From Nesterenkonia alba DSM 19423 (GTDB lineage: Bacteria > Actinomycetota > Actinomycetes > Actinomycetales > Micrococcaceae), in NCBI RefSeq assembly GCF_000421745.1, contig NZ_ATXP01000008.1, positions 1-64,000 of the forward strand: a stretch of 64,000 nucleotides of DNA. Reading direction: 5' to 3'. The notes below the pieces were generated by a model. The model was not told the origin of the DNA. It ran no database searches and saw nothing but the letters and a program-made list of their open reading frames with translations. How positions within the stretch are numbered: position 1 is the stretch's first letter; every line of letters starts with the position of its first letter. A program made the translations under genes and the position numbers. Below, piece by piece: positions 21,635-30,546 of the stretch.

Positions 21635-22442
21635 GCACCTCAGAGACCAGATCCCGGTGGCGCTGTCGACCTCGTCGGTCTACCCCCTGGGGGTGGCCGA
21701 AGGTTTCTCCATCGCCGAGGACCTCGGCTATGACGGGGTCGAGGTGATGGTCACCCACCGCGCGGAGACCCAACAGGCCGCAGTCATCAACGCCCATGTG
21801 GAGCGGTTCGGCCTGCCCGTGGTGGCGATCCACGCGCCCACCTTATTGCTGACCCAGCAGGTATGGGGTTCGGCCTGGGACAAGCTGCACCGGTCAGCGG
21901 AGCTGGCACAGCAGGTCGGCTGCGATGTGGTGGTCGCCCACCCGCCCTTCCGGTGGCAGGGCACCTACGCCTCGCAGTTCGCCGAAGGGATCAAGAACAT
22001 CGAGGCAGAGACCGGGGTGATGTTCGCCGTGGAGAACATGTACCCCTGGCGTGCCCGCGGCCGGGAGGCGAAGATGTACCTGCCGCATTGGAACCCGGTG
22101 GGCTTTGACTACCCGCACGTGACCTGGGATTTCTCCCACGCGGCGACAGCGGAGGACGACTCCTACGAGGCCATTAAGGCACTGGGTCAGCGCCTGCGGC
22201 ATGTGCACCTGACCGACGGGTGGTCCAACGGGTTCAAGGATGACCACCTGGTCCCCGGTCACGGCAATCAGCGGGTGGCCGAAAGCATGGAACTCATTGC
22301 CCAGCCGGACTTCGGCGGCACCGGGTTCGATGGTGTGGTCGCCGTGGAGGTGACCACACGCACCGCCCGCAAGGTGGGGCAACGCGAACGGATGCTCGCC
22401 GAATCCCTGGCCTTCGCCCGCACCCACCTCGGCCAGGAGTAA
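21627..22442 (+). CDS. Sugar-phosphate isomerase/epimerase-like TIM-barrel protein
   Basis: This 271-residue protein of the xylose isomerase-like TIM-barrel (AP endonuclease 2) superfamily has metal-ligand type residues in GYDGVEVMV, EVTTRT, HVHLTDG and NMYPWRAR. The substrate is unknown. It overlaps ppx by 8 bp and is a conserved partner of ppx-proC clusters in actinobacteria, so a housekeeping role is more likely than sugar catabolism. Confidence 0.8.
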   Translation: MAEHLRDQIPVALSTSSVYPLGVAEGFSIAEDLGYDGVEVMVTHRAETQQAAVINAHVERFGLPVVAIHAPTLLLTQQVWGSAWDKLHRSAELAQQVGCDVVVAHPPFRWQGTYASQFAEGIKNIEAETGVMFAVENMYPWRARGREAKMYLPHWNPVGFDYPHVTWDFSHAATAEDDSYEAIKALGQRLRHVHLTDGWSNGFKDDHLVPGHGNQRVAESMELIAQPDFGGTGFDGVVAVEVTTRTARKVGQRERMLAESLAFARTHLGQE

Positions 22443-22509
22443 ACACTAAACAGCGGTCGACAGCGCTGATGGATGGGGTGACAGGATCAGCGCGCAGTAG
22501 GGTGGGAGG

Positions 22510-23346
22510 ATGAGCTCACCGAGAATCGCCATGCTGGGGCTGGGGTCGATGAACGGAGCAATCCTCGCCGGGCTGATCAGCTCCGGGGTGCGGCCCGACG
22601 ACGTCACCGCCACCACCCGCTCAGCGGCCTCCGCTGAAGACAAAGCTCACCACTACGGGGTGGAGGTCCTGGCCGAGGAGACCCAGCAGGCAGCCAACGC
22701 TGCCGCCGTGGCTGAAGCCGACGTCGTCGTGCTCGGGGTCAAGCCCTATCAGATCACGGGGGTCTGCGAAGAAATCGCCTCAGCGCTGAGACCACAGGCT
22801 GTGGTGGTCTCGGTAGCTGCCGCGGTCACAGTGGACATGATGGAATCCGCTCTGACATCGGGCCAACCGGTCATCCGCGCTATGCCGAACACGCCGATGT
22901 CCGTGGGGCTCGGGGTGGTGGGCTTGGCCGCCGGGACCCACGCCACCGATGAGCACCTCGAACAGGTCAGCGGACTCTTCGCACCCTCGGGGACAGTGCA
23001 TGTGCTGCCCGAGGAGCAGATTGACGCGCTGAGCGCTATCGCTGGGTCGGGGCCGGCGTACGCTTTCTACCTGGCCGAACACATGGCCGCCGCCGGAGTG
23101 GAACTCGGCCTGGATCCGGACCTGGCGGCCGATCTGGTCGCACAGACCATCCACGGGGCGGGAAAGATGCTGGTGGAAAACCGTGTCAGTGCTGATGCGG
23201 CCCAACTGCGGGCTCATGTCACCAGCCCCAACGGGACCACTGAACAGGCGATTGCCACATTCGACGCCGCCGCCATGGGACAGACGATCCGGCAGGGCGC
23301 TGCTGCGGCTGCCGCCCGGGCCGCGGAGATCACCCGAAGCCTCTGA
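22510..23346 (+). CDS. proC: Pyrroline-5-carboxylate reductase
   Basis: This 278-residue enzyme carries out the last step of proline synthesis, NAD(P)H-dependent reduction of P5C. It has an N-terminal Rossmann fold (MLGLGSMNGAILAGL) and the C-terminal dimerisation domain with the ProC signature AIAGSGPAYAFYLAEHM. GGGAGG lies directly before ATG 22510, but a TAGGGT box at leaderless spacing is also present. Proline can also act as an osmolyte alongside ectoine in this organism. Confidence 0.95.
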   Translation: MSSPRIAMLGLGSMNGAILAGLISSGVRPDDVTATTRSAASAEDKAHHYGVEVLAEETQQAANAAAVAEADVVVLGVKPYQITGVCEEIASALRPQAVVVSVAAAVTVDMMESALTSGQPVIRAMPNTPMSVGLGVVGLAAGTHATDEHLEQVSGLFAPSGTVHVLPEEQIDALSAIAGSGPAYAFYLAEHMAAAGVELGLDPDLAADLVAQTIHGAGKMLVENRVSADAAQLRAHVTSPNGTTEQAIATFDAAAMGQTIRQGAAAAAARAAEITRSL

Positions 23347-23371
23347 GAAGTCCCCTTCGGCTGCCAGGGGG

Positions 23372-23635
23372 TCAGGCAGAGGTCGCGCCGGCTTCGGTGA
23401 GGAGTCGGCGCATCCGTGCGGAGTCGAACTTCCAGAAGTCGCGGACCTGCCCATTGATGCGCAGCACCGGGATCTCTTCAGCGAACTGTGTGGCCAGGGC
23501 GGGATCTTCCTCCACATTGGTCTGGGTGTAGTCCAGGCCCAACTCAGCGCAGATCGCCTCTGTGACCTCCAGCGCCTCAGCACACAGGTGACATCCGGGT
23601 TTGACGAGCACTTCGACATCGACGGACTGACTCAT
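23372..23635 (-). CDS. Glutaredoxin-like thioredoxin-fold protein
   Basis: This is an 87-residue protein with the redox motif PGCHLC near the N-terminus (DVEVLVKPGCHLCAEA) and the cis-proline region IPVLRINGQV. It belongs to the DUF836/glutaredoxin-like group of small thiol oxidoreductases, partner unknown. A clear TGAGGAG-type site lies just before the ATG. It is convergent with proC. Confidence 0.85.
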   Translation of the reverse strand: MSQSVDVEVLVKPGCHLCAEALEVTEAICAELGLDYTQTNVEEDPALATQFAEEIPVLRINGQVRDFWKFDSARMRRLLTEAGATSA

Positions 23636-23668
23636 CAGTTCTCCTTGAGGTGGTGCGGGATACGCGAA

Positions 23669-23692
23669 AGCCCCGGCCGGTGAGCCGGGGCT
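23669..23692 (-). terminator. Intrinsic terminator after the bS22 gene
   Basis: Perfect 9-bp arms AGCCCCGGC / GCCGGGGCT with a 6-base loop are followed on the minus strand by TTTCG. It lies 20 bp after the bS22 stop. Confidence 0.7.
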
Positions 23693-23711
23693 GAGCGTGA
23701 AGTGTGAACTC

Positions 23712-23807
23712 CTACTTATTACGCCGCTGGTGGCGGGTCTTCCGCAGACGTTTGCGGTGCTTCTTCTTCGCCATGCGCTTGCGGCGCTTCTTAATCACAG
23801 AACCCAT
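23712..23807 (-). CDS. bS22-type small ribosomal protein (AURKAIP1/COX24 domain)
   Basis: The 31-residue product, MGSVIKKRRKRMAKKKHR followed by KRLRKTRHQRRNK, matches the tiny, extremely basic actinobacterial 30S subunit protein (bS22, also called AURKAIP1/COX24-domain protein), which runs about 30-33 residues. It is too short for usual ORF cut-offs and was found by reading the strand opposite an unrelated frame. A good terminator follows it. Confidence 0.92.
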   Translation of the reverse strand: MGSVIKKRRKRMAKKKHRKRLRKTRHQRRNK

Positions 23808-23925
23808 AGGGTGAACAGTCCTTGTCTGTCGGGTACGGGCACACCAGTGCCCGGTGAAAAGGTCTCACGGCAGTCTACCGACTTCCATCGAGGACGGCGA
23901 ACCGAGCGCCTGGCGGACTGACGCG

Positions 23926-24330
23926 TCACATCTCGCGAAGTTCGCGGCGGGCTCGTCCGATAATGCGGTCGCGACGGAAAATCCGCTCCAGGTGATCCAT
24001 CTGCGCCTCGACCTCCGACTGTCCGGAGGAAAAGGCCTCTAATGTCTGACGGTACTGTTTCTCGAAGCGGTCCCAGTCCTCTGCTTCCAGCTGCGGTGCC
24101 AGCTCCCGCAGCTCATCCAACGCGCGCTGGGCCTCGACACCCTGAGCGTGGGCCTCAGCGGTGACATCGGCTAACAATTCGACGGTTGCCGTGGTGTCCA
24201 GCCGGTGCGGTTTCTCATCCTCATCGTCGCTGAAGATCCACATGATCCCGTAGATGAGGAACAGCAAGGCCGCCACCGACCCGAAGGTCAGGGCCACGAT
24301 CTCCCACCACGCGTTAAATTCGATGCCCAT
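23926..24330 (-). CDS. Small membrane-anchored protein of unknown function
   Basis: A 134-residue protein has one N-terminal transmembrane helix (about residues 9-33, EIVALTFGSVAALLFLIYG) followed by an acidic stretch (SDDEDEKPHR) and a cytoplasmic-type helical domain of about 90 residues with heptad-like Leu/Ala spacing. It is not a family I can name. It precedes bS22 on the same strand. Confidence 0.65.
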   Translation of the reverse strand: MGIEFNAWWEIVALTFGSVAALLFLIYGIMWIFSDDEDEKPHRLDTTATVELLADVTAEAHAQGVEAQRALDELRELAPQLEAEDWDRFEKQYRQTLEAFSSGQSEVEAQMDHLERIFRRDRIIGRARRELREM

Positions 24331-24494
24331 TGCGCCCTTCGTCCTCGGGGCCCTTCATCGTCAGTGCCCTGCCTCCACGTCCTTCGTCCGTTCTCCCGCC
24401 GAGTGTACAAGGAGTGCACCGCCGAGGCTGAAGGCGCCGTGATCTCAACGGCGTCAGGAGGTGCAAAAGAGGGTCGACGACGGCGAACCGCGGC

Positions 24495-26588
24495 TTAGAA
24501 GCGGCCGCGGCGTCCTCCGCGGGAGCCGCCGCCAAAACCACCGCTTCGTCCGCGCCGGGAACCACCACCGCCGAAACCCCCACTGCGACTCCGCCGTGCC
24601 CGCGGTGCAGAGAAACCACGACCGGAGGTGCCCCGGGACCGCCCCCCGGAGAACCCGCCACTGGGACGGGAGGTAGACAGCCCGCCACCCCAGCCGCCAC
24701 GGTGCCTGCGTGATCCTCCGCCGGAGCCCAACAGGCCGCCGATGAGCAACCCCATGGCCATATTGCCCATGGCGTTGCCGCCCCGCGGTGCTCCCGCCCC
24801 GGGCATGGGACCCGGGTACCTCGCCGGTGCGCTGCGAAACTGCGTATTGTCTTGCTGGGCCAGGTCGTGGGCCTCATCAGCCAGACGTTCGGCCCGGGAG
24901 AGCAGCTCCACCGCCTGCTGGGGGTCCTGAAGGGACCGAGCTTCCGCGAAGAGCCGCTCGGCCTCGGCCAGCCGAGTCCGGGCTGGCTGACCCACCGAGC
25001 CGCGGTGAGTGGAGACGAAGTGCTCCACCATGCGTAGTTTCTCCGCCACGCGGTCGGTGCGGCGCTGCCGCAACGTCTCGGCGCGCCGTTGGGCCTCCAC
25101 CCGCTCCCGGGCGGGGGCCAAGGCGGTATCCAACTGCGTTTCGGCGTCGTCGAGGTCCCGGAGGGCAGCCACCGGGTCCCCCTGCTGCTGGCGTGTGTCA
25201 CGGGCCACCCGCAGCGCCCGCTGGGCGTTGTCCCGGGCCGCGAGGACGGCGTCATCCCGCGGAGCCAGCCGGGCAGCTTCCTGAAGGTCTTCGGCCAGGG
25301 AATCAATGGCGTCGTCGAGCGCGGTGTAGGACTCATCGAGCAACGAGCCGGCCTCTTCGACGTCCTGCAGCAGTGTGGCTGCCTGGCCCACGGCCTCTTC
25401 GGCGATCTGCACGTGCGTCACTGCGGTCTCGCGGTCCTCGGCTTTCAGAGACGCTCGGCCCTCTTCGACGGCCTGACGCGCCGAGTCCAGGAGCTCCTCG
25501 GCCTGCTCTGGGTTTTCCGCCACGGAGGTCACCGCCTGCGGGGAGTACCGCGACTGCAGATGAGCCAGCCGAGCCCGTGCCGACTGGATCCGTGCGGAGC
25601 TCTCCTCGGCGCGCTGTTCGACTTCGCGTAGCGCCTGGGGAAGCCGTTGGAGGAGATTGCGCATCTGCTCGAAGTGTTCGGCCTGTTCGGTGAGCGTCTC
25701 GGCGACGTCATCGGAGAGTTCGAGGATCCGGGCGTGAGTGGCACGTTGCTCGTCCTCGGTGGTGATCTGCTGTTCATCCAGTTGCTGACGTAGGGCGAAG
25801 GCCATCCGCGCCTTCTGTTGGGCTTGGGTCAGTGCCTTCTGGAAGGGATCTGTCGCTTGCAGGCCAAACTGGGCCCGGGCGAACCCCAGCTCCTCCTCTG
25901 AGCTGCGCAGAGCGTCGTCGATCTCCACCAGCGCCTGACCGCTGCGGGCCGAGAGTTCCTCCATCGGCAACTGCTGGACTCCACCGGGTGGTATGGAACC
26001 GTCTTGTTGTCCCTGCTGCTTGCCTCGCCGCAGGAAATACCACAACAGTCCACCGCCCACCGCGAGCACGACCAGTGAGATCAGCATGACGATCACCAGT
26101 GCGGTGGCCACTCCCGCCCCGGGTTCCCCCGCAGGCTCTGCGCCCTCGGTCAGGTCCTGTTCACCGGTGGCCAGCTCCTCGACCCCTTCACCGAAGGCCA
26201 GGGCTGCCTCCGCCCAATCTTCGGCACTGAGGTGGGCGACGACGTCGTCGGCCGTCATCGCTTCCAGGTCCGCTTCGGTGATCTCAGCTTCCTCAGCGGC
26301 ACTGACCGCCCAGGCCTCATCCTCGATGGAGACCACCAACAGTGGACTGTTCACGCCGAGTCCGGACTCTATCGCGACCTCCACCGCATACCAGTCAGGG
26401 TCCTCTCCTGCGAGATCCTCAACGAAGTGCACGTAGACGACCTGCCCGGTCTCCTCGGCGATACCACTGTAGGCCGACTCGATCTCGGCGATCTCCTCTT
26501 CAGTGAGCACCCCGGCGAGGTCGCTCACCTGCTCTTCGAGGTGCGGAAGATCGTCAGTGGCCGCGGCGGGGACAACGCTGAAGCTCAT
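24495..26588 (-). CDS. TPM-domain membrane protein with coiled coils and Gly/Arg-rich tail
   Basis: This is a 697-residue protein. The TPM domain (about residues 10-150; VSDLAGVLTEEEIAEIESAY, then YVHFVEDL) is normally extracytoplasmic. A transmembrane helix (about 175-205, ALVIVMLISLVVLAVGG) precedes roughly 380 residues of coiled coil rich in Glu, Ala and Arg. The tail (from about 600) is built of GGF/RSGGFGGGS repeats. Related actinobacterial proteins usually begin with a signal peptide; here the frame has a TAG four codons upstream of the ATG, and a TAGGCT -10 box 6 bases before the ATG supports this leaderless start. Either topology differs or the 5' end has been lost. Confidence 0.75.
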   Translation of the reverse strand: MSFSVVPAAATDDLPHLEEQVSDLAGVLTEEEIAEIESAYSGIAEETGQVVYVHFVEDLAGEDPDWYAVEVAIESGLGVNSPLLVVSIEDEAWAVSAAEEAEITEADLEAMTADDVVAHLSAEDWAEAALAFGEGVEELATGEQDLTEGAEPAGEPGAGVATALVIVMLISLVVLAVGGGLLWYFLRRGKQQGQQDGSIPPGGVQQLPMEELSARSGQALVEIDDALRSSEEELGFARAQFGLQATDPFQKALTQAQQKARMAFALRQQLDEQQITTEDEQRATHARILELSDDVAETLTEQAEHFEQMRNLLQRLPQALREVEQRAEESSARIQSARARLAHLQSRYSPQAVTSVAENPEQAEELLDSARQAVEEGRASLKAEDRETAVTHVQIAEEAVGQAATLLQDVEEAGSLLDESYTALDDAIDSLAEDLQEAARLAPRDDAVLAARDNAQRALRVARDTRQQQGDPVAALRDLDDAETQLDTALAPARERVEAQRRAETLRQRRTDRVAEKLRMVEHFVSTHRGSVGQPARTRLAEAERLFAEARSLQDPQQAVELLSRAERLADEAHDLAQQDNTQFRSAPARYPGPMPGAGAPRGGNAMGNMAMGLLIGGLLGSGGGSRRHRGGWGGGLSTSRPSGGFSGGRSRGTSGRGFSAPRARRSRSGGFGGGGSRRGRSGGFGGGSRGGRRGRF

Positions 26589-26673
26589 GGCACCAGCCTA
26601 TGCGCTCGGGGTGAGTGCCGGAGTCGGGAAACCACAGGGGGCGTCACGCCGCGGGTCTTGTCCCTTCACGCGT

Positions 26674-27873
26674 CTAGTCAAACCACGGATCCATGCCCCA
26701 GAGGGGGAAAATTTCCCGGCGGGTCTGGATCACCGCCCGGTCTAAGTCGTCCTCCGGGTCGTAGCCGGCCTCCCAGCTGCGGAAACGTAAGTCGGCGCCG
26801 TCGTCCATGGTTTCGGGGGTGTCCACCCCGTAGGTGGAGCGCACGTAGTCCCGCCAGGCCCCGGGCACTGCCAGTCCCTTCGGCAGTGCGGCACCGGAGG
26901 CCGCTGCGGTCAGCTGGGTCCAGCTGCGCGGCACCACCGTGTGGATGGCATAGCCGCCGCCACCGGTGGCGATCCACCGGCCGTCGCAGAGCTCATCGGC
27001 CAGCTCACCCACCCGGAGGGCAAGCAACCGGTGGGCGTCAATGCTTAAGTGCAGGTCGCTCATCGGGTCCAGCGTGTGCGAGTCACAGCCGTGCTGAGAG
27101 ACGATGACATCGGGTTCGAAGGCGCGCAGTACCGCGGGGATCACCGCCTCGAAGGCGCGCAGGAAGCCGGCGTCACCGGTGCCCTCTGGGACTGCGATGT
27201 TCACCGCCGATCCCTCCGCCCCGGGGCCTCCGGTCTCATTGGGGAACCCGGTTCCCGGAAACAGGCTCACCCCGGACTGGTGCATCGAAATGGTGAGGAC
27301 GTCGGCGTCGTCGTAGAAAATCTGCTGGGTGCCGTCCCCATGGTGGGCGTCTAAGTCGATGTAGACCGCATGCACTCCACAACGGTGCCGCAGGTGTTGG
27401 ATCGCCAAGGCAGCGTCGTTGTACACACAGAACCCCCCGGCTTTGGCGCGGGAGGCGTGGTGCATCCCGCCGGCGAAGTTCACTCCGCGCACCGCTGCAC
27501 CGGAGGCCAGCGCCTCCGCGAGCCCCAGGGTGCCGGCAGCAATCCGGGCGGCACCTCGGTGGATACCCTCAAAGACGGGGGTGTCCTCAGTGCCCAGCCC
27601 GTGGTCGGTGGACGCCTTCCCGGCCTCTGAGGCACGGTGGACAGCGGCGATGTACTCCCGGCTGTGCACGGTGGCCAGGGCGTCGTCGTCGGCGATTCCG
27701 GGCACGGTGAGGCTGACGTGTTCGGCATCGAAGACACCCAGCTCGCGGCAGAGCCGTTCGGTCAGTTCCAGACGCACCGGGTCCATGGGGTGGGTGGCGT
27801 TAAACCGGTAGTTCAGCAGCGCGGAGTCCCACACCACGGAGGTCGGCGGGGGAGTGCGTGTCAGCTGAGTCAC
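26674..27873 (-). CDS. Acetoin-utilisation / histone deacetylase-family enzyme
   Basis: This is a 399-residue zinc deacetylase of the AcuC/class I-II HDAC superfamily. The zinc site and catalytic histidines are visible in GGMHHASRAKAGGFC and YIDLDAHHGDGTQQIFY, and the C-terminal GGGGY motif is present. In Bacillus, AcuC deacetylates acetyl-CoA synthetase; the substrate here is unknown. An upstream ATG at 28032 would overlap trkA by 98 bp and was rejected. GTG 27873 sits 7 bases after a TATGCT -10 box, giving a leaderless start; ATG 27885 is the alternative. Confidence 0.88.
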   Translation of the reverse strand: MTQLTRTPPPTSVVWDSALLNYRFNATHPMDPVRLELTERLCRELGVFDAEHVSLTVPGIADDDALATVHSREYIAAVHRASEAGKASTDHGLGTEDTPVFEGIHRGAARIAAGTLGLAEALASGAAVRGVNFAGGMHHASRAKAGGFCVYNDAALAIQHLRHRCGVHAVYIDLDAHHGDGTQQIFYDDADVLTISMHQSGVSLFPGTGFPNETGGPGAEGSAVNIAVPEGTGDAGFLRAFEAVIPAVLRAFEPDVIVSQHGCDSHTLDPMSDLHLSIDAHRLLALRVGELADELCDGRWIATGGGGYAIHTVVPRSWTQLTAAASGAALPKGLAVPGAWRDYVRSTYGVDTPETMDDGADLRFRSWEAGYDPEDDLDRAVIQTRREIFPLWGMDPWFD

Positions 27874-27934
27874 ACGCGCCAGCATAGCGGGATCACGGTG
27901 TAGGACGTGGTCGCTGTGTTGTGGCGTGACACCC

Positions 27935-28606
27935 TCAGGCGTGGTCGGCGAACCACTCCAGCTGGCTGACATCACCGGAGACGATGATGGTGTCCCCGGC
28001 CGAGACCACCGTGTCCGGTTCGGCGTAGACAAAATCCTTGCCCGGTGACTTCACTCCGAGCACATTGACGCGGTGGCGCTTGCGCGGCTGGGCCTGGTCG
28101 ATCGTCTTGCCATGGAGGGCCTTAGGCGGACGCATCTTGACGATGGCGAAGTCGTCGTCGAACTTAATGAAGTCCATCATCTGCCCGCTGACCAGGTGAG
28201 CGGCGCGCACCCCGGCATCGTGTTCGGGGTAGATGACGTGGTGGCAGCCGATGCGGGTGAGGATCTTGCCGTGGGTGGGGTTGATGGCCTTGGCCCACAC
28301 CTGGTGTACGCCCAAGTCCACCAGGTTCGCGGCGATGAGCACACTGGATTCGATGGAGGTACCGACGCCGACGACGGCGGAGTCAAACTCCTCAGCCCCC
28401 AGTTGCCGCAGAGCCTCCATGTCTGTGGCGTCAGCAGTCACCGTGTGGGTGAAGGCATCGGCGTGCTTCTGTACCAGCCGCGGGTCCCGGTCCACGGCGA
28501 GGACTTCCTTGTTCTGGCTGACCAGCTGCTCGGCCAGGGCGATGCCGAACCGGCCCAGCCCGATGACGAGCGTTGGTTTATTCACATGCTGCTTCTGCTT
28601 GGCCAC
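27935..28606 (-). CDS. TrkA/KtrA-type potassium-channel regulatory subunit
   Basis: This 223-residue cytoplasmic gating ring protein has an N-terminal RCK-N Rossmann domain (LVIGLGRFGIALAEQL, then VDRDPR) that binds ATP/ADP or NAD(H), and an RCK-C domain (about residues 140-223; VVSAGDTIIVSGDV). It controls K+ flux through the TrkH/KtrB protein encoded directly upstream (42-bp gap). GGAGG precedes the GTG start. K+ uptake is the first phase of osmotic adaptation, which fits the adjacent ectoine genes. Confidence 0.92.
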   Translation of the reverse strand: MAKQKQHVNKPTLVIGLGRFGIALAEQLVSQNKEVLAVDRDPRLVQKHADAFTHTVTADATDMEALRQLGAEEFDSAVVGVGTSIESSVLIAANLVDLGVHQVWAKAINPTHGKILTRIGCHHVIYPEHDAGVRAAHLVSGQMMDFIKFDDDFAIVKMRPPKALHGKTIDQAQPRKRHRVNVLGVKSPGKDFVYAEPDTVVSAGDTIIVSGDVSQLEWFADHA

Positions 28607-28647
28607 GTCACGGTCCTCCAGGGGTGGTGTTCTCTTCAGCGTAGCGC

Positions 28648-30012
28648 TCAGCCGATGATCGGCCGGCCCTCCGGGTAGCGGTAGCGGATCCGACTGTGCC
28701 GCAGTGTCAGGGCGGCGGCGAAGGTCATGATGCCCACGCGTCCGGCGAACATCAGCCCGGAGAGCACATACAGTCCCGACGGCGGCAACTCCTCCGTCAA
28801 CCCCGAGGTCAGTCCGGCGGTGGCGAAAGCGGAGATCGATTCGAACAGCGGGCGTTCGAGGTCCTCACCGGTGATGATGATGAGCGCCAGGGTGGAGACC
28901 AGGACGAAAGTTCCGCCCATGGCCAGCACGGACACTGCCACGCGCACCGCCTGGGCAGGAATGGTCCGGCCGTGGGCGGTGGATTCCTCGTGCCCGCGGG
29001 CTTCAGCGAGGAAGGCGAGGAGGATCACCGCGAAGGTGGTGACTTTGATCCCGCCTGCGGTGGAGGCTGAACCGCCGCCGACGAACATCAGCGCATTGGT
29101 GACCAGCATGGTCTCCGAGTGCTCCATGATGTTGTCGACCACGGAGAACCCGCCTGAGCGCATCATCACCGAGGCGAAGAGGGAGTTCTGGATCTTCTCC
29201 CAGACGGACATTGGTCCGAGGGTGTCGCTGTGACTCCACTCCAGAACAGCGTAGGCGACGGCGCCGATCACCATCAGTAGTACCGTGACCTCCACGGTGA
29301 GTTTGGTGTGGAGGCTCCAGCGCTTGATCCGCCAGCGCTCCCGCCACAGCACCAGCAGGACGGGGAAGCCGAGACTTCCCAGGAAGACACCGATCATGAT
29401 CGTCCACAGCACGATGGGGTCGTGGCCGACGTCGGCGAGCCCTTCGGGGTGGATGACGAATCCGGCATTGTTGAACGCACTGATGGCATAGAAGATGCCG
29501 TACCACGCCCCGGTGGCGGCGTCGTCCTCCAGCATCATCATCCGAGGCACGAGGATCGCTGCCAGGGCGGCTTCCACCACCACCGAGCAGATGACCACAG
29601 TGCGGATCAGTGAGCCGACTTCCCCCAACCGGCCGGTGGAGATGCCCTCCTGGGCCACGAGCCGGGTCCGCAACCCCAGGTGATGGGTCACTGACATGGC
29701 GACCAGGGAGGCCAGGGTCAAAATGCCCAGGCCCCCGACCTGGATGGCGGCCAGGATGACGACCTGCCCGGCACCGGACCAGTGTTCGGCGGTGTTGACT
29801 GGGGTCAGACCGGTGACTGAAACCGCGCTGGTGGCCACGAAGAGGGCATCGTGAAACTGTGCGGAGCCGCCGTCGGCGGTGGCCCAGGGCATCATCAGCA
29901 GTGAGGTGAACACAGCGATGACCAGGGCGAAGATGAGCAGGGCCATCCGCGGCGGGGAGGACTGCGCCAGCCGGCTGAGGAAGCCGGTCAGTCGCTGCCA
30001 GGTCAGGATCAC
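28648..30012 (-). CDS. TrkH/KtrB-type potassium transporter
   Basis: This is a 454-residue membrane protein with the fourfold M1-P-M2 repeats of the Trk/Ktr superfamily. Pore-loop glycines can be seen in TSAVSVTGLTPVNT, SAFNNAGFVI and GGSASTAGGIKV. The size is that of KtrB. It pairs with the RCK subunit downstream. The GTG start lies 7 bases after a TAGAGT -10 box, so it is probably transcribed leaderless from its own promoter rather than only from the ect operon 57 bp upstream. Confidence 0.92.
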   Translation of the reverse strand: MILTWQRLTGFLSRLAQSSPPRMALLIFALVIAVFTSLLMMPWATADGGSAQFHDALFVATSAVSVTGLTPVNTAEHWSGAGQVVILAAIQVGGLGILTLASLVAMSVTHHLGLRTRLVAQEGISTGRLGEVGSLIRTVVICSVVVEAALAAILVPRMMMLEDDAATGAWYGIFYAISAFNNAGFVIHPEGLADVGHDPIVLWTIMIGVFLGSLGFPVLLVLWRERWRIKRWSLHTKLTVEVTVLLMVIGAVAYAVLEWSHSDTLGPMSVWEKIQNSLFASVMMRSGGFSVVDNIMEHSETMLVTNALMFVGGGSASTAGGIKVTTFAVILLAFLAEARGHEESTAHGRTIPAQAVRVAVSVLAMGGTFVLVSTLALIIITGEDLERPLFESISAFATAGLTSGLTEELPPSGLYVLSGLMFAGRVGIMTFAAALTLRHSRIRYRYPEGRPIIG

Positions 30013-30049
30013 GGGCCCTACTCTAGACTGCGCGCCCGCCGGGGTGAGG

Positions 30050-30068
30050 TCTTCTCAGGCCGAGAAGA
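30050..30068 (-). terminator. Hairpin between ectC and trkH
   Basis: Perfect 7-bp arms TCTTCTC / GAGAAGA with a 5-base loop abut the ectC stop codon. There is no U tract, so it may act as an attenuator or mRNA 3'-end stabiliser rather than a full terminator. Confidence 0.35.
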
Positions 30069-30461
30069 TCAGTCGTCTTCGATGATGAGCGGGTAGACGC
30101 CGTTCTCGTCGTGGACCTCGCGTCCGGTGACCGGCGGGTTGAAGACGCAGACCATGCGCATCTCCTCTTCCACATCCACCTGGTGCTTCTCGTGGCCGTC
30201 GAGCAGGTAGAGGAAGCCGTCGGTGATCTGGTACTTCTCGCCGGTCTCTAAGTCGGTCAGTGTGCCCTTGCCGCCCACACAGTAGACGGCTTCGACGTGG
30301 TTGGCGTACCAGAACTCATTGTGGGTTCCCGCACGCAGGGTGGTCTCGTGCAGCGAGAAACCGACTTTCTCCTTGGCCAGGATCATCCGGCGGGAGCGCC
30401 AGTTTGGGGTGTCGATGTCCCGCTCGGTGCCGTTGAGGTCGTCGATGTGCAGGGTGTACAT
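30069..30461 (-). CDS. ectC: L-ectoine synthase
   Basis: This 130-residue cupin cyclises N-gamma-acetyl-diaminobutyrate to ectoine. The cupin motifs are visible: [20 protein letters not shown] and [21 protein letters not shown]. The length is the family norm. The true ATG at 30461 is preceded by a textbook AAGGAG, so a longer in-frame extension to 30578 was rejected. It is the last gene of ectABC; no ectD hydroxylase follows, so the product should be ectoine rather than hydroxyectoine unless ectD lies elsewhere. Confidence 0.96.
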   Translation of the reverse strand: MYTLHIDDLNGTERDIDTPNWRSRRMILAKEKVGFSLHETTLRAGTHNEFWYANHVEAVYCVGGKGTLTDLETGEKYQITDGFLYLLDGHEKHQVDVEEEMRMVCVFNPPVTGREVHDENGVYPLIIEDD

Positions 30462-30546
30462 ACGTCTCCTTAGGAAGTTTGCTTCAACACGGCCTGGAAG
30501 TCTTGTCCGCCAGCGTAGCGGGCTTTGCCCGCCCGCCGGGACTAAC

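Noticed and set aside
22446-22643. Possible small minus-strand gene upstream of proC
   Set aside because: It overlaps the proC start and promoter and has no coding features.
24314-25336. 340-codon minus-strand frame overlapping the TPM protein gene
   Set aside because: It is an alternative frame of the coiled-coil and Gly/Arg-repeat region; the repeats keep several frames open by chance.
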